Shown here: piece by piece, positions 1-11,965 of the stretch
Layout of the letters: each line of letters starts with the position of its first letter
How positions within the stretch are numbered: the stretch's first letter is position 1
The notes under the pieces: generated by a model
The model's input: only the letters and a program-made list of their open reading frames with translations
Database searches by the model: none
What the model was told of the DNA's origin: nothing
NCBI GenBank assembly: GCA_018881555.1
Contig: JACAXG010000206.1
Span: forward strand, 69,155-133,154
Reading direction: 5' to 3'
Length of the DNA stretch: 64,000 nt
Source: Amblyornis subalaris
Taxonomy: Eukaryota > Chordata > Aves > Passeriformes > Ptilonorhynchidae
Made by a program: the position numbers and the translations under genes

Positions 1-1120
1 GAGCCAGGGAAAAGTTCTCCCCGGGAGACGAAACTCTTGCTCTGGTGAATCAAACGGGAAAATTCCCGCTGACCTCACCAGGCTCGGGACCCACTGCCAG
101 AGGTCCAACAATTCATTCATCCAAGCATCTCCATTCACCGGTGAGCAGCCCGGTTACTCTCCTCGGGTCATCACTGGGACTCCGGCACACACAGGGAGAT
201 GCCAGCACTCCCCCGGAGATCCCCTGCAGCTGGATGAACCCTCAGGAGAGCAGGATTACCCGGAGCTGCCTGTTGGCTTGGGAACTGATGCTGGAAACAG
301 GGACGGGGCTGAGCCCAGAGCCAAATTCCTGCCACGTCCAGCCCATCCCTCTGACGCACGCTGGTGTGCGAGCACAGCACGGGGAGGGCTCTGAACCGAG
401 GCACCTTTCTAAATCAAACAGTTTACTTCTCACATTCATCCACAGGGTTCAGTATTCCTGCCCCTCATCTGGGAATGCTCAGTCATCATGGTGACAGGCG
501 GCTTTCCCAGGAAAGTGAAGTGTGGGCTCATGGAGCTCACCTTGCTCATCTCCCTCATAGTCATTGGGCCTTCTGCTCCTGATGGGTTTTGGACCCACTG
601 GCCAAGTCCACCAGGAAAAGTGGAAATGCTCAGTTTATAGGGAGTATTGTCCCTCTGGCACTAATGTAAACACAGACTGCTGCTAACAGGCATGGTTCCA
701 CTGTCCCTCTGCTGTGTGTTCCCTTGTTTGCTGACCTGGCTGGAAATAACTCTAAAAAACCCCAAACCACAACCTAACAACAACAACAAAAAAGAGAAAC
801 AAAAATCCATCATCGTTTCTGCCCGATGAGTAAGGTGAATTGAATTCCCTTCCAGCTGCTTCTTCTCACACAGAGGGAGGAGAGAGAAAGCACCAAGGAT
901 CTGGTGGATGGTGGAGAATGGCACTTACAGACCTCACACAATTGTTTCTTGATGTGGTTTCTTGACCCATGAACTCACCTGGGGCACAGCATCCAGCTCA
1001 GCTCATGGGGAGCTGCTTGAACAGCAGCCTGAGATGCTTTGGTGTATGACAGGGAATGCCCAGATTAATTAATCCCTAATTGGTGTATCCTGTAACCATG
1101 GGGAGGAGGAAAAATTATAA

Positions 1121-1206
1121 AATCATCACAGAATCCCAGAATGGTTTGGGTTGGATGGGACCTTAATGCTCATCCAGTTCCAACCCCCTGCCATGGGCAG
1201 GGAAGT
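1121..1206 (-). mobile_element. CR1 LINE fragment (3' end)
   Basis: It begins with the inverted CR1 3' end (CACAGAATCCCAGAATGG, then GGTTTGGGTTGG) and runs into the CATCCAGTTCCAACCCC and CCATGGGCAGGG blocks typical of avian CR1. It is heavily 5'-truncated, as most CR1 copies are. Confidence 0.85.
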
Positions 1207-2534
1207 GCTAAACTCTTCTGAGTGACCAACCTTGTTCATCCATTCAGCACAGAGCTGCTCATGAGACCACACTCCTACTCCAGCACCATTTCCCAACCCT
1301 TTAAACCCCAAAGCCAGAAAATACTCACTGTTTGAGGCACTCAGGAAAAGCCATCCCCAGTGTGATCCTGTCCCAGAGGATTTCCACCCATGACCACCAG
1401 TCCTGCCCAGCTGGGACCATTTCCACACACAGTCAGTGGAGTTCAGCTGAATCCAACCCTTTACCTACAGAATTCCATGTAGGAAGTGAGGCTAAGAGGT
1501 GCCAGAATTAATGAAACAGTGAAGCCTCCATCCCTTGAGAGAGGCAGGCTGGGGAGAATTTAAACCAGGCCAGAGGTCTGCTCTGAAAAGACACTAAGGA
1601 TTTGTCCTCAAGGGTGGAAGCCAAGTGAGGAAGAGGAATTTTGTGGGATTGATTGAGCTCTGAACTCCAGCTGTCTGTACCTGATAGAGCTCAGAAGGCT
1701 ACAAAATAGGGGCTCTTTAGTACAGCCCTTCACCAGCTCCTAAGGGAGATGCAAAAATCATCCAGACATCTTGGGATGCATATTTGGGATCTCTGCAGCC
1801 AAACAGACAGCCAGGATAGAGCCCTACCCTCATGCCTGTTCTGTCACCCAGCACAAGCCTCCTGGATAACTGGGGATGTCAGCACATCAAAGCATGGCAT
1901 GAATTCCCTCGCCAGAATTTGTTTGCTGTTCCCAGGCAACAGGCCAGTGTTTGTTTGGCAGAGAGAGCCAAATCCTCCGCTTCTGCCCTAAAAACGTCAT
2001 CGTGAGTGGAGCTGTGCAATCAGGAGGAGGATGGTGCTGGGATGGGCTCCTGCCTGGGGAATCTGAGCTGCCATAGCCGTGGGCAGCCCCTCAGATCCAG
2101 GCTGCCTCTTACATCCCTGGCAATCCCACGCAAACCAGTGCAACCGCCTGCATGCCTGGCCCTTCCTTCGGAGGGAGGAAGGGGGTCACGTTCCACCCGC
2201 TCACGTGGAGCTCCTGTGGGGTGACAGAAATCACCTCACCACAGCCCAGCTCCAGGGTGTGCTAGGGACATAAAATAGGTCAGGATTCAGAGGCTGTAGC
2301 TACTTGAGCAAATCAAATCATGTGAGGGTCAGACTCAGGAATTTGTGGATACTCACACATGCTGTCAGAAAATGAACCCTTTGCCACGCTGTTCCTTGGC
2401 ACAGTTTGGAGGTGGGCACATGCCAGGAACAATCCAGAATAGACATCTGGATGTGGCCATGGAGCTGGGGGGGAGAACTCAGCTGTGAGAGCACCAGGTG
2501 TGCTCTGTCCATTTGCTGTGGGGCAAAGAACAGC

Positions 2535-2640
2535 ACTTCCTGCTGCGTCCAGCTTTGGGATCCTCAAGACAAGACAGACATGGACCTGTTGGAGAGAGTT
2601 CTGAGAAGGCCATGAAGACAGGTCTGGAATGAGAGCCATG
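2535..2640 (+). mobile_element. Probable internal CR1 fragment
   Basis: The stretch around GACATGGACCTGTTGGAGAG followed by AGAAGGCCATGAAGA resembles the internal CR1 segment seen in the longer copies of this window. Both ends are indistinct. Confidence 0.5.
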
Positions 2641-3670
2641 AGGGGGGTTCTGGGCCAGGGCTGAGCCCAGAGCTGAGCCCACGATCATTTCCTGACAGGC
2701 TGAGTTGCAGGGATCTATCACTACTTGACTGGTTTGGTGAAAAGCCATCAGTGGGATCGGGAGTAGGATGTGGCATCACCAGCTGGCAGAAGGGTTCATT
2801 CGCCAAAGGATTTGCTCCTGCTGGCAAAAACTTATCCCAGGATGCCTTCAAAAATCAGCCTGCTTAGGTCCTGACCTGAAGGCAGATGAAGTCAGTGGAA
2901 CATCCCTCCTGTTTGGGGATGTAGGGAGGATGTGGATGGATTTGACTCCTCCCAGCCTCAAAACCTCTCGAGCACCCAGGAGCCGATTCCTGTGCCGTGT
3001 GTCTCCGAGCACAGATCAGCCTTTGTGCGTGGTGGGCTCTGAAAAAAGACATCTGGTGGCAGGTTGGGAGGCAGGGAAGGGTGGGAGGCTGCTGGGCCAG
3101 CCCCAGTAGGCTCGGCAGGGGCTGGGGCCAACACGGCAGCAGGACCATGCCGGAGGGAGCAAGCCCAGCTGTTGTTCAAGCAGCTGCCCAAGGGACAGAG
3201 ATTTCCTGCCCCTGATTTCTGGAGGAAATCTGGTTTTTGTTGGTACTGTCTAGTTCTGGCTTTCTTTCCCAAGGCACATTCTGCGGCTCAACCCATGTAG
3301 CACAGCTGCAGAGCAGGGGCTTGTGTGGAGGATGCTCCCTGTGGAGCCTGCAGCATCCAAACAGCTCCAGGCACAACCCACCCTCTGTGATGGTGCTGCT
3401 CCCACCACAGGAGCTGGAGATAAACACCTGGAATTTTGCCATCCGTCGTTGGGAACACCGTTGGGCCACGTGGTTCCCCGGCTCTGTGCTCCGCATCCTC
3501 TCTGGAGCACACGAAGCCATCTGCACACACATGTTCGGAATTGTCGGGTCACACACTCGGAGCAGGACACTCAGAGGAGCATCCACACACTCCTCCCTGC
3601 TTGGGCTGCAGCTCAAGAAGCGCCATCTCCTTTCTGCTGGATAAACTCTGACCAAATTCCTCGCTTTGGG

Positions 3671-3883
3671 AGTTCTTGGCTGTGAGGGTGGTGAGGGCCT
3701 GGCACAGGCTGCCTAGAGAAGCTGCGGCTGCCCCATCCCTGGAAGTGTCCAAGGCCAGGTTGGATGTGGCTTGGAGCAACCTGGGATAGTGAAAACTGTC
3801 CCTGCCCATGGCAGGGGGTTGGAACTCGATGATCTTTAAGGTCCCTTCCAACCCAAACCATTCTATGGTTCCATGATTCCATG
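3671..3883 (+). mobile_element. CR1 LINE fragment
   Basis: It runs from the GTGAGGGTGGTGAGGGCCTGG block through CATCCCTGGAAGTGTCCAAG and the terminal CCCTTCCAACCCAAACCATT, ending in ATTCCATG-type 3' repeats. It is 5'-truncated. Confidence 0.9.
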
Positions 3884-5181
3884 AAATCCCGCCGCACCAT
3901 CTCTCACTCGGAGATGCCGATCCTCAGAGGGACGTGGTGGGTTATGGTCTTCCACCCACTGCACAAGCAGCGCCAGCAGACAAAGCACTAACACTTGCAG
4001 AGAGGCTCACACACATCCTTGCCTCCAGCCCTCCCACGGGTGGGTTTCCAGACCCATTTTCCTTCCCCAGCTGGTGCGTGGCCGGTTTGCATGACACCAT
4101 TCCAGTGCTCAGTGTCCCTTGCTCCAAAGTCCAGCTGGCGAGGGCCCCTTATCAGTACTGTTTGATGAAGGTGATCCTTGTTCTGTTCAAGCAGCCTGAA
4201 GGACATGGGGGTTACATTTTCCAGCACTCCCTGGCACCCAGCCTGCAAAGCAAAAGCCATGAGGTGACTTCTGAAGGGAAAAGGGAAGACTTGGTGATGG
4301 CCTCCGCTGCGTCGTTGCTGTCAAAAGAAACCTTTATAAGGTTTCTGTTTCCTTTCCCTCCCTTTGTTGTTGGCTGGGGGGACATTTCTGCTTGTTGTTT
4401 GCTTTGTGTTGTTTTCCCAAGTTGAAACGCACCTCTGCTGATTTCCTGGAACTGACCTGGAGAGCTGGCACAAACCCGAGAGCCTGCCAGCTTCCCTGGG
4501 AGAGCGGTAATCCACGAGCTTTCCTAACACTCCTGAATATTGCAGGGAGGCATCCCAGCTTTCCCATTTAACAAATACATACATGAATAAAATATTAAAT
4601 TGCCGTTTTTTCTTGACAGTTGTAAACAAAACCTTGGCAAGCAGCCTCTTTGCAGCCTAGGAGTTGGGAAATTGAAGCAGGCCTTTGGTTTTTTTTAAGG
4701 ATCCCATTATCTTCAAGCCAACTTTGTGTGTTGGGGAGTGCTGAGGAGGAGCCTCTGGAGTTTTTCACGCTTGACTGTGTCAGTGCTAAACACAGAGACT
4801 TCAGAGCTGGAAATAAAAACAAAACCCAACACTCTGATACTGCAAACACTTGGACTGGATTTTTACATCACATGCTTGAGCCTACAAACGCAGAGCCAGA
4901 CTGGGCCAGTCCCAACATCCTGTCTCCAGCAGCAAGCAGTAGCAGACTCCCCAGTGCTCGGTGCTATTTGTCAATAAACCCTGCTGTTTTTTTTCCCTTT
5001 TTGGTCCTTTTCCTTCTTTTTTTTCTTTTCCCCTTTATTTCTCCATTATGTTTTCTGTCTGTAAGGTGGGTGTGACAGAGAGCGGGCACGCCGTGTGCAA
5101 CTGTTTGCCGTCGTGTTGAAATGCACCCGAGATTGACAAAGTTCCCTCCGCACTGCGAGCGTTACACAACCCCCTGGGCAC

Positions 5182-5187
5182 TATAAA
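5182..5187 (+). promoter_or_regulatory. TATA box of AvBD13
   Basis: TATAAA lies 78 bp before the AvBD13 start codon. A start site about 30 bp further on would give a 5' leader of roughly 50 nt contiguous with the signal-peptide exon. A separate upstream leader exon, as many AvBD genes have, cannot be excluded. Confidence 0.6.
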
Positions 5188-5264
5188 TCCAGGATTCCCC
5201 TCTTCTTCCTCCCTTTACGGCCCTTCGCTCCTCCTCGCGGTGGAACCCCCGCCCACGTCGAGCC

Positions 5265-7171
5265 ATGCGGGTCCTCCAGCTGATCTTTGCGGTCGTTGTC
5301 ATTCTCCTCCTCCAGGACGTCCCGGGTAAGGACAAAACGCTCACAGGGGTTTCTGCAGGAATGTGGAGAGACAAAAGGCAGGTTCCTACCCTGAGGGAGA
5401 AAAGGACAAGGCAGGGCCCTCCAGTCAAAGCTGACCGAACTCCTGCTTCCAAGGAATACGTTTCTCCTGAGACGGTCTCCATGAAGTTCCTGGATGCAGC
5501 TGTCCTGGGTTCATAGGCTGTGCTTGCCCTCCTCTCCATGTCCTCAAAACTCACCCAGAAATGCTGAGCCTAATCCAGAAGCCAGAGCTCTGCCCCTGAC
5601 CAGGATACAAGCCTCATCCTCCACAAAACAAGGAGAATCCCACGAAATTCTCCGCGAGTGGAATACAGATGTGGCAAATGCAGGAAGATGAAAGCATCAC
5701 CAGAAGGCTGAGGGAGGTGATTTTCCCCCTCTGATCTGCTCTGGTGAGACCCCACCTGCAGAGCTGCCACCAGCTCTGGGATCCCCAACATCAGAAAGAC
5801 ATGGAGCTCCTGGAGCAAATCCAGAGGAGGCCACGGAGATGCTCCAAGGGCTGGAGTCCCTCTACTCTGGAGCCAGGCTGGGAGAGCTGGGGGTGTTCAC
5901 CTGGAGAAGAGAGGGATCCAGGGAGAACTTAGAGCACTTCCAGTGCCTAAAGGGGCTCCAGGAGAGCTGGAGAGGGACTTGGGACAATGGCCTGGAGTGA
6001 CAGGACAAGGGGGAATGGCTTAAAACTGCCAGAGGGCGGGGTTAGATGGGATATTGGGAAAGAATTCTTGGCTGTCAGGGTGGTGAGGCCCTGGCACAGG
6101 TTGTTCAAAAAGGTTGTGGACTCTCCATCCCTGGAAGTGTTCCAGACCATGTTGGATGGGGATTGGAGCAACCTAGTCTAGTGGAAGGTGTCCCTACCCA
6201 TGGCAGGAGGTTGGAAGTAGGTGACCTTTAATGTCCCTTCCAACCCAAATAACTCTGTATTTCTTTTGAGGGGCAAAAAACAGGGGGAAAGGCAGCTAAT
6301 TTACTTTTTTGTCAGTTTTCTTCTGGGATTCTGGTTTGATAGAAAAATATTCCTTGTCTTGGCATTGTCGCTGGCTGCGTGTATACAAACATTAGGGATT
6401 CAGGTTTCATTCAGATGTACGGTCACCGTGATGTTACCAGGATTTTGGTGGTATCACTTTCACAGAAGGCAAACCTGATAATCAAGAAGAGCAGATTTAC
6501 TTGCCCAGTCTGTTTATGCTCTCATTTATTTAACTGAAGTCCTGGGGATGACGAGAGGAGAATGAAGGGTTTGCCCACTCCACTGGAGGTGGATCCTCCA
6601 GAACCCCGAAATTCGGTGTTTCTGCTGTGTGTAAAGACAAGCAGCACATCCCCTTCTTATCAAAACAGCAAGATTTGGAAAACCCAAGGAAACAAAAACC
6701 CCAAAACACCAAGAAGCCAAAAAAATCTCCAAACAAAATGATAGGTAAAACACCTTTCCAAAAGGTTTTTCTCTGTCTCTTGTTGTTCAAGGAATCCAGC
6801 TCACCTCACTCATCTAACCTAACACAGCCAACACAAACCTGGCTGTCTCACCCAGGATAGTCGTTAGGAGACTCCCAGTGCTGGCTGGATCGAGGAGTTC
6901 CTCCCAATTAGTCTGATCTTCACCACGGAGCCAGCTGAATTTCCCTGCTTCCCACGGAAAACATCTCGCTGCTCAGCCACCAGCACCAGTGGGGCTCCCA
7001 GTAGGTTCCAGCTCTCCTAACCAGGTCTCCTGTCCTCTTTCCCCAGCAGCCAGAGGCCTCTCGGACAGCCAGCAGTGCAGAAACAACCGTGGCCACTGCC
7101 GGAGGCTCTGCTTCCACATGGAGCGCCGGGAAGGGAGCTGCAGCAACGGCCGCCTGCGCTGCTGCCGGTGA
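5265..7171 (+). CDS. AvBD13: Avian beta-defensin 13 (AvBD13)
   Basis: Secreted cationic antimicrobial peptide of innate immunity. Coding exons are 5265-5325 and 7047-7171 (or 7050-7171), joined by a GT-AG intron of about 1.72 kb in phase 1. Residues 1-20 form a hydrophobic signal peptide (MRVLQLIF start, leucine/valine core). The second exon carries the complete six-cysteine defensin core at residues 31, 38, 42, 52, 59 and 60, spacing C-x6-C-x3-C-x9-C-x6-CC, in an Arg-rich background. The product is 61 aa, or 60 aa with the second acceptor. The signal peptide and the RNN/GHCRRLCFHME segment match what I know of chicken AvBD13. The frame stops one residue after the double cysteine, whereas the chicken protein as I recall it has a C-terminal tail. 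A polyadenylation signal 130 bp past the stop supports this as the true end. It lies on the CTSB side of the avian defensin cluster. Confidence 0.92.
5715..6260 (+). mobile_element. CR1 LINE copy in AvBD13 intron
   Basis: About 545 bp of CR1 in sense orientation with the gene. It starts near the CACCTGCAGAGCTGCCACC block and ends in GTCCCTTCCAACCCAAATAA. It makes up almost a third of the intron. Confidence 0.9.
7044..7049 (+). promoter_or_regulatory. Tandem NAGNAG splice acceptor of AvBD13 exon 2
   Basis: CAGCAG follows a C/T-rich tract. Use of the first AG (7046) adds an alanine at the start of the propeptide (VPAARG); use of the second (7049) gives VPARG, which matches the chicken protein as I recall it. 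Both keep frame. A third AG at 7053 would shift the frame. Confidence 0.75.
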
Positions 7172-7301
7172 CAGCAGCCACCCCAGGGCGGTGTGACAGC
7201 CCCAGGAGAGCCAGCCCAGTGACCCTGCAGCCAGAACTGCCCGTAGGATCCGCCCTCGGACACGTCTGCGCTCCCACGTGTAGCTCGGTTTGACCGTCAC
7301 C

Positions 7302-7307
7302 AATAAA
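7302..7307 (+). promoter_or_regulatory. Polyadenylation signal of AvBD13
   Basis: Canonical AATAAA 130 bp after the AvBD13 stop, followed by a T-rich stretch. It places the 3' UTR at about 7172-7325. Confidence 0.75.
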
Positions 7308-7727
7308 CCCCTTGGTTTCCTACGTCCTGCTGGGTCCGGAGCGCAGCCCTGCTTCCCTCTGAGATGGACCACCCTGCCCGGCACCGAGGGGGTTGGTTGC
7401 TGCTGGAGGTGCACTGGGGGATCCAAAACATCTGCACAAGGGTGGCAGGTGTGGTGCAGGACCAGGGGGTGCCCTTCCAGGGTGGCAGCAGGAGAGGGAT
7501 CTGCTGGATTTGTCCAAGCAGTTATGAAGCCTCTCTTCAAGCCCATTCCTCTTCCTCTGTCTCAGTCACTGCCTTTATCAGCCTCAATTTCTTGCTCTAT
7601 TCAGAAGAGGCCACGGCAGGATTCATCCTCCTCAAGGGGATGGATCCAAGACAGAGGTGTGATTTTCCCTCCAGCAGTCCCTCTTCCTCTCCCATGGCAA
7701 CAACAAGGTGAAACTGGGTGGTAAATC

Positions 7728-7841
7728 AGGTTATCCAACCTGATCTTGTTGAAGATGTCCCTGCTCACTGCAGGAGTGCTGGACTAGACGACCTTTAAAG
7801 CTCTTTTCCAACCCAAATCGTTCTGTGATTCTGTGATCCAC
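7728..7841 (+). mobile_element. CR1 LINE 3' fragment
   Basis: Carries the CCAACCTGATCTTGTTGAAG block and ends with CTTTTCCAACCCAAATCG and TTCTGTGATTCTGTGATC, the CR1 3' terminus with its short tandem tail. Confidence 0.85.
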
Positions 7842-9062
7842 CTCTGGGAGGAGGTAAAGGTGGGTGAGGTCGAGAAATTCCACACCCATGGGCCAAACAA
7901 TTCACCTGGTCTCATAAGGAGTGTGGTGGATTCTGCATCTGCCCTGCTCCTGCATGGAGCAATTCCCATGTGAAATCTTACTTCCACAGTGCAAGGTGTT
8001 CCAGACTCTATCCCAGCATCACATAAGAGGTATCACTGCCTCTTTTCCTGCGTATGCTGATGTGTTGAGTGGAATTACGAGTGGGAATGGGCCAAGGACA
8101 AGTTCACTCACAGCAGCTCCTCACCAGGGTGTCAATGTTGTTGGCTGTGGAGTGCTGTTGACTCAAGGAAGGGGAATTTCCCACCATGGTGTGCTCTGGA
8201 GCAGGATCCTGGAAGCAAGTGCCCACCTTGGAGGCGGTGAGGTGGAAAGGAGGTGGTGTAGGGTGAGCAGGAATAGAGATGTCCTGGAGGTGTGAGCAGA
8301 GAGATGGCTTGAAATGGTATGAAAGTCTCCTCAAGATGGAAGATTCCTCTCTGGAAAATACTCAGTGTGGTCTCTAGAACATGAAAGCAGTGAGGTGGGC
8401 AAAATTCCCACCCCAAAACCCCCAGCTGCACACCTGGCTTCAGCCTAAACCCACTCTGCTATCTACTCCAGAGGGACCAGTCTTGCCCTGGAGGAAACCA
8501 GGAAAACCAGTGGCTCAGCTGTGCCTGTTGGCACCCAGTGGAGATCTGTCCCATCTCTGTCTGGCCTGTGGGCAGGCAAGGATTCCCTCACTCCTCCTAC
8601 CACCACGAACGCACCAGTGAGGGACTGGGCTCCCGCGGGCTCCGTGCTGGGATATCCTGTCCTTGCTCCCGTGGCTCTGCCAACACGGTGGCGGATGCCT
8701 CCGTGCAGTCCCCTCTCCCGGGTGCTTCTCCTCTCCGTTGAGTGACATTCCAGCTCCTCAGGGGCCTCGGAAAGCTCAGCCAGAGGTTAGCAGCCACTCC
8801 GGCTCGCATGAGCCATCGGCCCCATCACCAGATAAGGCTCCCCTTGATAACAAGACCTGCCAGAACCGAGCCTCCAGATTTTCCACCTTTTTGAAGTCTG
8901 GCCGGTGAAGTTTTGCAGAACTTTGTCTTTTTGCCAAAGTAACCAACCTCCAGCTCCAGCCTTCGCCTTCCCTCCTTTTTCCCCCTGACCTCCTCCCCTT
9001 GCCTTCCCTCTTCCTCCTCACTCCTCCGAGCTCCTGCCTCTCCGCGGGGCTGATAGGGATTC

Positions 9063-9080
9063 GGGGGGGGGGGGGGGGGG
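9063..9080 (+). repeat. Poly-G tract (18 G)
   Basis: Uninterrupted G run abutting the N gap. The true length is unknown. Confidence 0.9.
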
Positions 9081-9084
9081 NNNN
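9081..9084. other. Assembly gap (4 N)
   Basis: Four N inside a G-homopolymer region, flanked by the 95-bp duplicate. The gap size is nominal. Confidence 0.95.
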
Positions 9085-9179
9085 CCTTCCCTCCTTTTTC
9101 CCCCTGACCTCCTCCCCTTGCCTTCCCTCTTCCTCCTCACTCCTCCGAGCTCCTGCCTCTCCGCGGGGCTGATAGGGAT

Positions 9180-9214
<35 letters not shown>
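9180..9214 (+). repeat. Poly-G tract (35 G)
   Basis: Thirty-five consecutive G after the second 95-bp copy. It can form a G-quadruplex and is difficult to sequence. Confidence 0.9.
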
Positions 9215-9215
<1 letters not shown>

Positions 9216-10362
9216 GGACACGATGAGGGGGTGATGTCATCTGTTTTTGGCCCTTCGGAGGAGCAAGGGTTGGACACGTCTGCCTCTACCCAGCCTGGCG
9301 CCGGGAGCAACTGGGAGCCTTCCTCTGGCAGCCGCCCCTGCGCCTTATCGGGGCCAGGATGACATCCCGGGGACGGGATGCCGGGAGTTGCGAGGGAAAG
9401 GAGGTGGGGAGGCCCTGAATGTGAGCCTTGTGAGAGGTGTGCACGCCTGGCTGTGCACATGGATGTGTGTGTGAGTGTGTGAGCTCGCTGCGGCAGCGGG
9501 GAAATCGCTCCCAGCAGGATGGAGCCGGCTATCAGCCGCCGGAGAGGGAGAAAGCGCCTCCGCGCCAAAGCCAAGCCAAGGGCGATGCTGTCACCCAGCT
9601 CCGCTCCTGGGAGGGTTTAACCTCTCGTATCCCAGGCAGACAACCCGGAAAATCCGTCTGAAAGAGGTTAGAAGATCCTCCTTGCCATCAGAAGAGAAGG
9701 TCAGGGCAGAGGGAAAGGGGTGAATCCATCTGTCCCACGCCCAAAGCTTGGGGTCAGGAGTGATCTCAAGCAGAGCTGGGTACAAATTCACCACGGAAAT
9801 GATTTTGCGATGGAGCATTGTGTCCTCTCATTTTGGCAACTTTTTTTCAATGTGGAATAAAAACCCTTCATTCTCCATAAAATAGCAATAACCCTAACAA
9901 CACCCCTTCTTTTCTTCTCTCCCCCAGAAATATGGTTTGATCAGAAAAGTGTGAAATATTTTGGGTAAAATCCAGGTCAAACTGGGCTTCACATCTCCTA
10001 CAACACAGCTCTCAGGAGGGAAAAGCCTTGTGGGACACAGGAGCTGCAGCCCAAGGAGAGAGACAGTTCCCTGTATTATTTATTAATGTTAGAAAATATA
10101 TATTTTCCCCCCATTCTGATGGATCATCTTGCTCACTTTGGAGACCAATGCTCTAGAGGAAAAGGGAGGTTTTGGGGAAAGGATCAACAGCTCCCAAGGT
10201 TTAGGACAGAAATCTAAACAAGCGGTTCTCTTTCCAGCTGGAAAATTTATAAAATTGATTTTCTTTTGCTTGGAATAAATAAGATTTTCTGCACAAGTCA
10301 CTCTCAGTTGTTGTAATTAGAGTGAGAAAATAGATACTGAAAAACTAGGAGTGCTATAAAAT

Positions 10363-10613
10363 CAGAGGGAACAGCCTCAGGCTGTGCCAGAGGAGGTTCA
10401 GGCTGGACATCAGGAAGAATTTCTGCATGGAAAGGGTCGTTAAGCATTGGAACAGGATGCCCAGGGAGGTGCTGGAGTCCCCATCCCTGGGGGCATCCGA
10501 GGAATGACTGGAGGTGGCACTCAGTGTCTGAGTGACAAGGTGGGGATCGAGCACAGGTTGGACTTGATAATCTTGGAGGTCTTTTCCAACCGGAATGATT
10601 CCGTGATTCTGCC
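10363..10613 (+). mobile_element. CR1 LINE fragment
   Basis: Begins at the AGAGGGAACAGCCTCAGGCT block, contains GGAACAGGATGCCCAGGGAG, and ends CTTTTCCAACCGGAATGATT with GTGATTCTG. This is a different CR1 subfamily from the commonest copies here; it resembles the one at 20366-20952. Confidence 0.85.
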
Positions 10614-11821
10614 AGCCAAATGAACCTCTGCCAGCCAAACCTTGGCACGTTTTTTCCACGGATAAATTGGTGCCCTGTTTGTACAGCTTGACACGGGCAT
10701 TAAGAAGGAACGCAGCCCCTGGCACTGCCCCGTGCTGACCTCGGCTCTCCACATCGGCTCAAAATCCTGGCACTGGCTCAGCCCCAGCATCTCAGAGGCT
10801 GTGTAATGACGCACATGTTTTTTCCAGGTATAAATAAATGACTTCACCCTTCTGGCGAGCTGCTCCGGGCTCCTTCGGCAGCTCCACGTGGAAGAGCGGC
10901 GGCGCTGGAGCAGCACAGCCCCCTCTCCCCGGGGAGGGAGCACTGGCTGGTGGGGAAGCTCCCAAGACAAACACCGTGGTGAGCAGCTGCTGGGCTGCTC
11001 CCCAGCGTGACAGCAAAGCCACCTGAAGCCAAAATCTCCTGGCTCTCCATTTGGAGACGCCCCAGGGCAGCGTGGAATTTGGGAAACATGCAGGGGAATG
11101 GTTTTGCACCCCAGATGAGGAGGGTTGATGAGCCCTTTCCCCTCTCCAGCCTCCTCCCCAGGACCCTTCCCCAGACCCCACGAGCGCTCGGCTCCTCCTC
11201 CAGGACTATCCCCCCGTGGCCAGGACGGACACGAGAGCTGTCAGGAGCTTTATTGTCCAGATCTTCGTGCCGTTATCAGCGACTCCCACACACTGGAAGT
11301 GAGATATGTGTGACAACATTTTTTCCATCGGCGAGCTTATCATGGCTGAGAAGAGGGGAAGGGGCTGGGGAGGGTGATGGGGAGGGTGAGGGAAGGAGGG
11401 GAGGTGCACGGGCACGAACGCCCACCCAGCCCGTCCTCCACCCACCCCGTGATCCCACATCTATGAAAGAAGGAGAGGGAAAACAGGGTTTTTGGAGGAA
11501 TTTGTTGTCAAAGCAGTTGTGTCAGACCTAAAGCTTCCTGACCCGGTAGAGCCAGTCCTAAATTCCTTGGGTGAGATCCGAAAACACCCTTCCTGCAAAC
11601 ACATCTCTGAATGCATGTGGGTGTACGTACAAATGAGGAGAGCTTCTGCAAGGGTGTTGGCTGGGCTAGCAAGACCCCGAGGGGCCTGACCCCTCCTTGG
11701 TGTCAGGCAGATCCTTCCCAGGGCTGGGGGAAGCTCCAGCCAGCAGGAAAGATATTAATGCAGGAAAAATGTCAGCTGTATCAGACCATGACAGAGCAAC
11801 TGGGATTTTAGGGAACTACAA

Positions 11822-11965
11822 GACTGCCATGGGCAGAGAATCTTTCACTACCCCAGGTTGCTCCAAGGCCCATCCAACATGGCCTCGAACACTTCCAGGG
11901 CTGGGGAGCCCACAACATCTCTGGGCAACCTCATCACCCTTACAGTAAAGAATTTGTTCCTAATT
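11822..11965 (-). mobile_element. CR1 LINE fragment lacking its 3' end
   Basis: Contains CACTACCCCAGGTTGCTCC and CTCTGGGCAACC in reverse CR1 orientation. The usual terminal part (GGTTTGGGTTGGAAGG) is absent, so the 3' end was lost after insertion. Confidence 0.8.

Larger units (their letters stand above)
1..5181. other. Intergenic spacer upstream of AvBD13
   Basis: I see no coding exon here. The open frames are short, overlap each other on both strands and lack splice-supported extensions or known motifs. No second six-cysteine defensin pattern was found on either strand. Recognisable content is three CR1 pieces and a T/C-rich stretch at about 4988-5045. Confidence 0.6.
8966..9179. repeat. 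95-bp perfect duplication across an assembly gap
   Basis: 8966-9060 is repeated base for base at 9085-9179, on either side of a G homopolymer and four N. Both copies start CCTTCCCTCC and end GGCTGATAGGGAT, and each runs into a poly-G tract. This looks like one genomic segment placed twice by the assembler because the poly-G could not be read through. Confidence 0.85.

Noticed and set aside
6920..7546. 208-codon minus-strand frame across AvBD13 exon 2
   Set aside because: It is the antisense shadow of the defensin exon and its GC-rich flanks, with no recognisable domain, while the plus strand has a clear six-cysteine defensin with splice sites and a polyadenylation signal.
8776..9574. Proline-rich minus-strand frames containing unknown residues
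   Set aside because: They are poly-G tracts read as proline and they cross the N gap.
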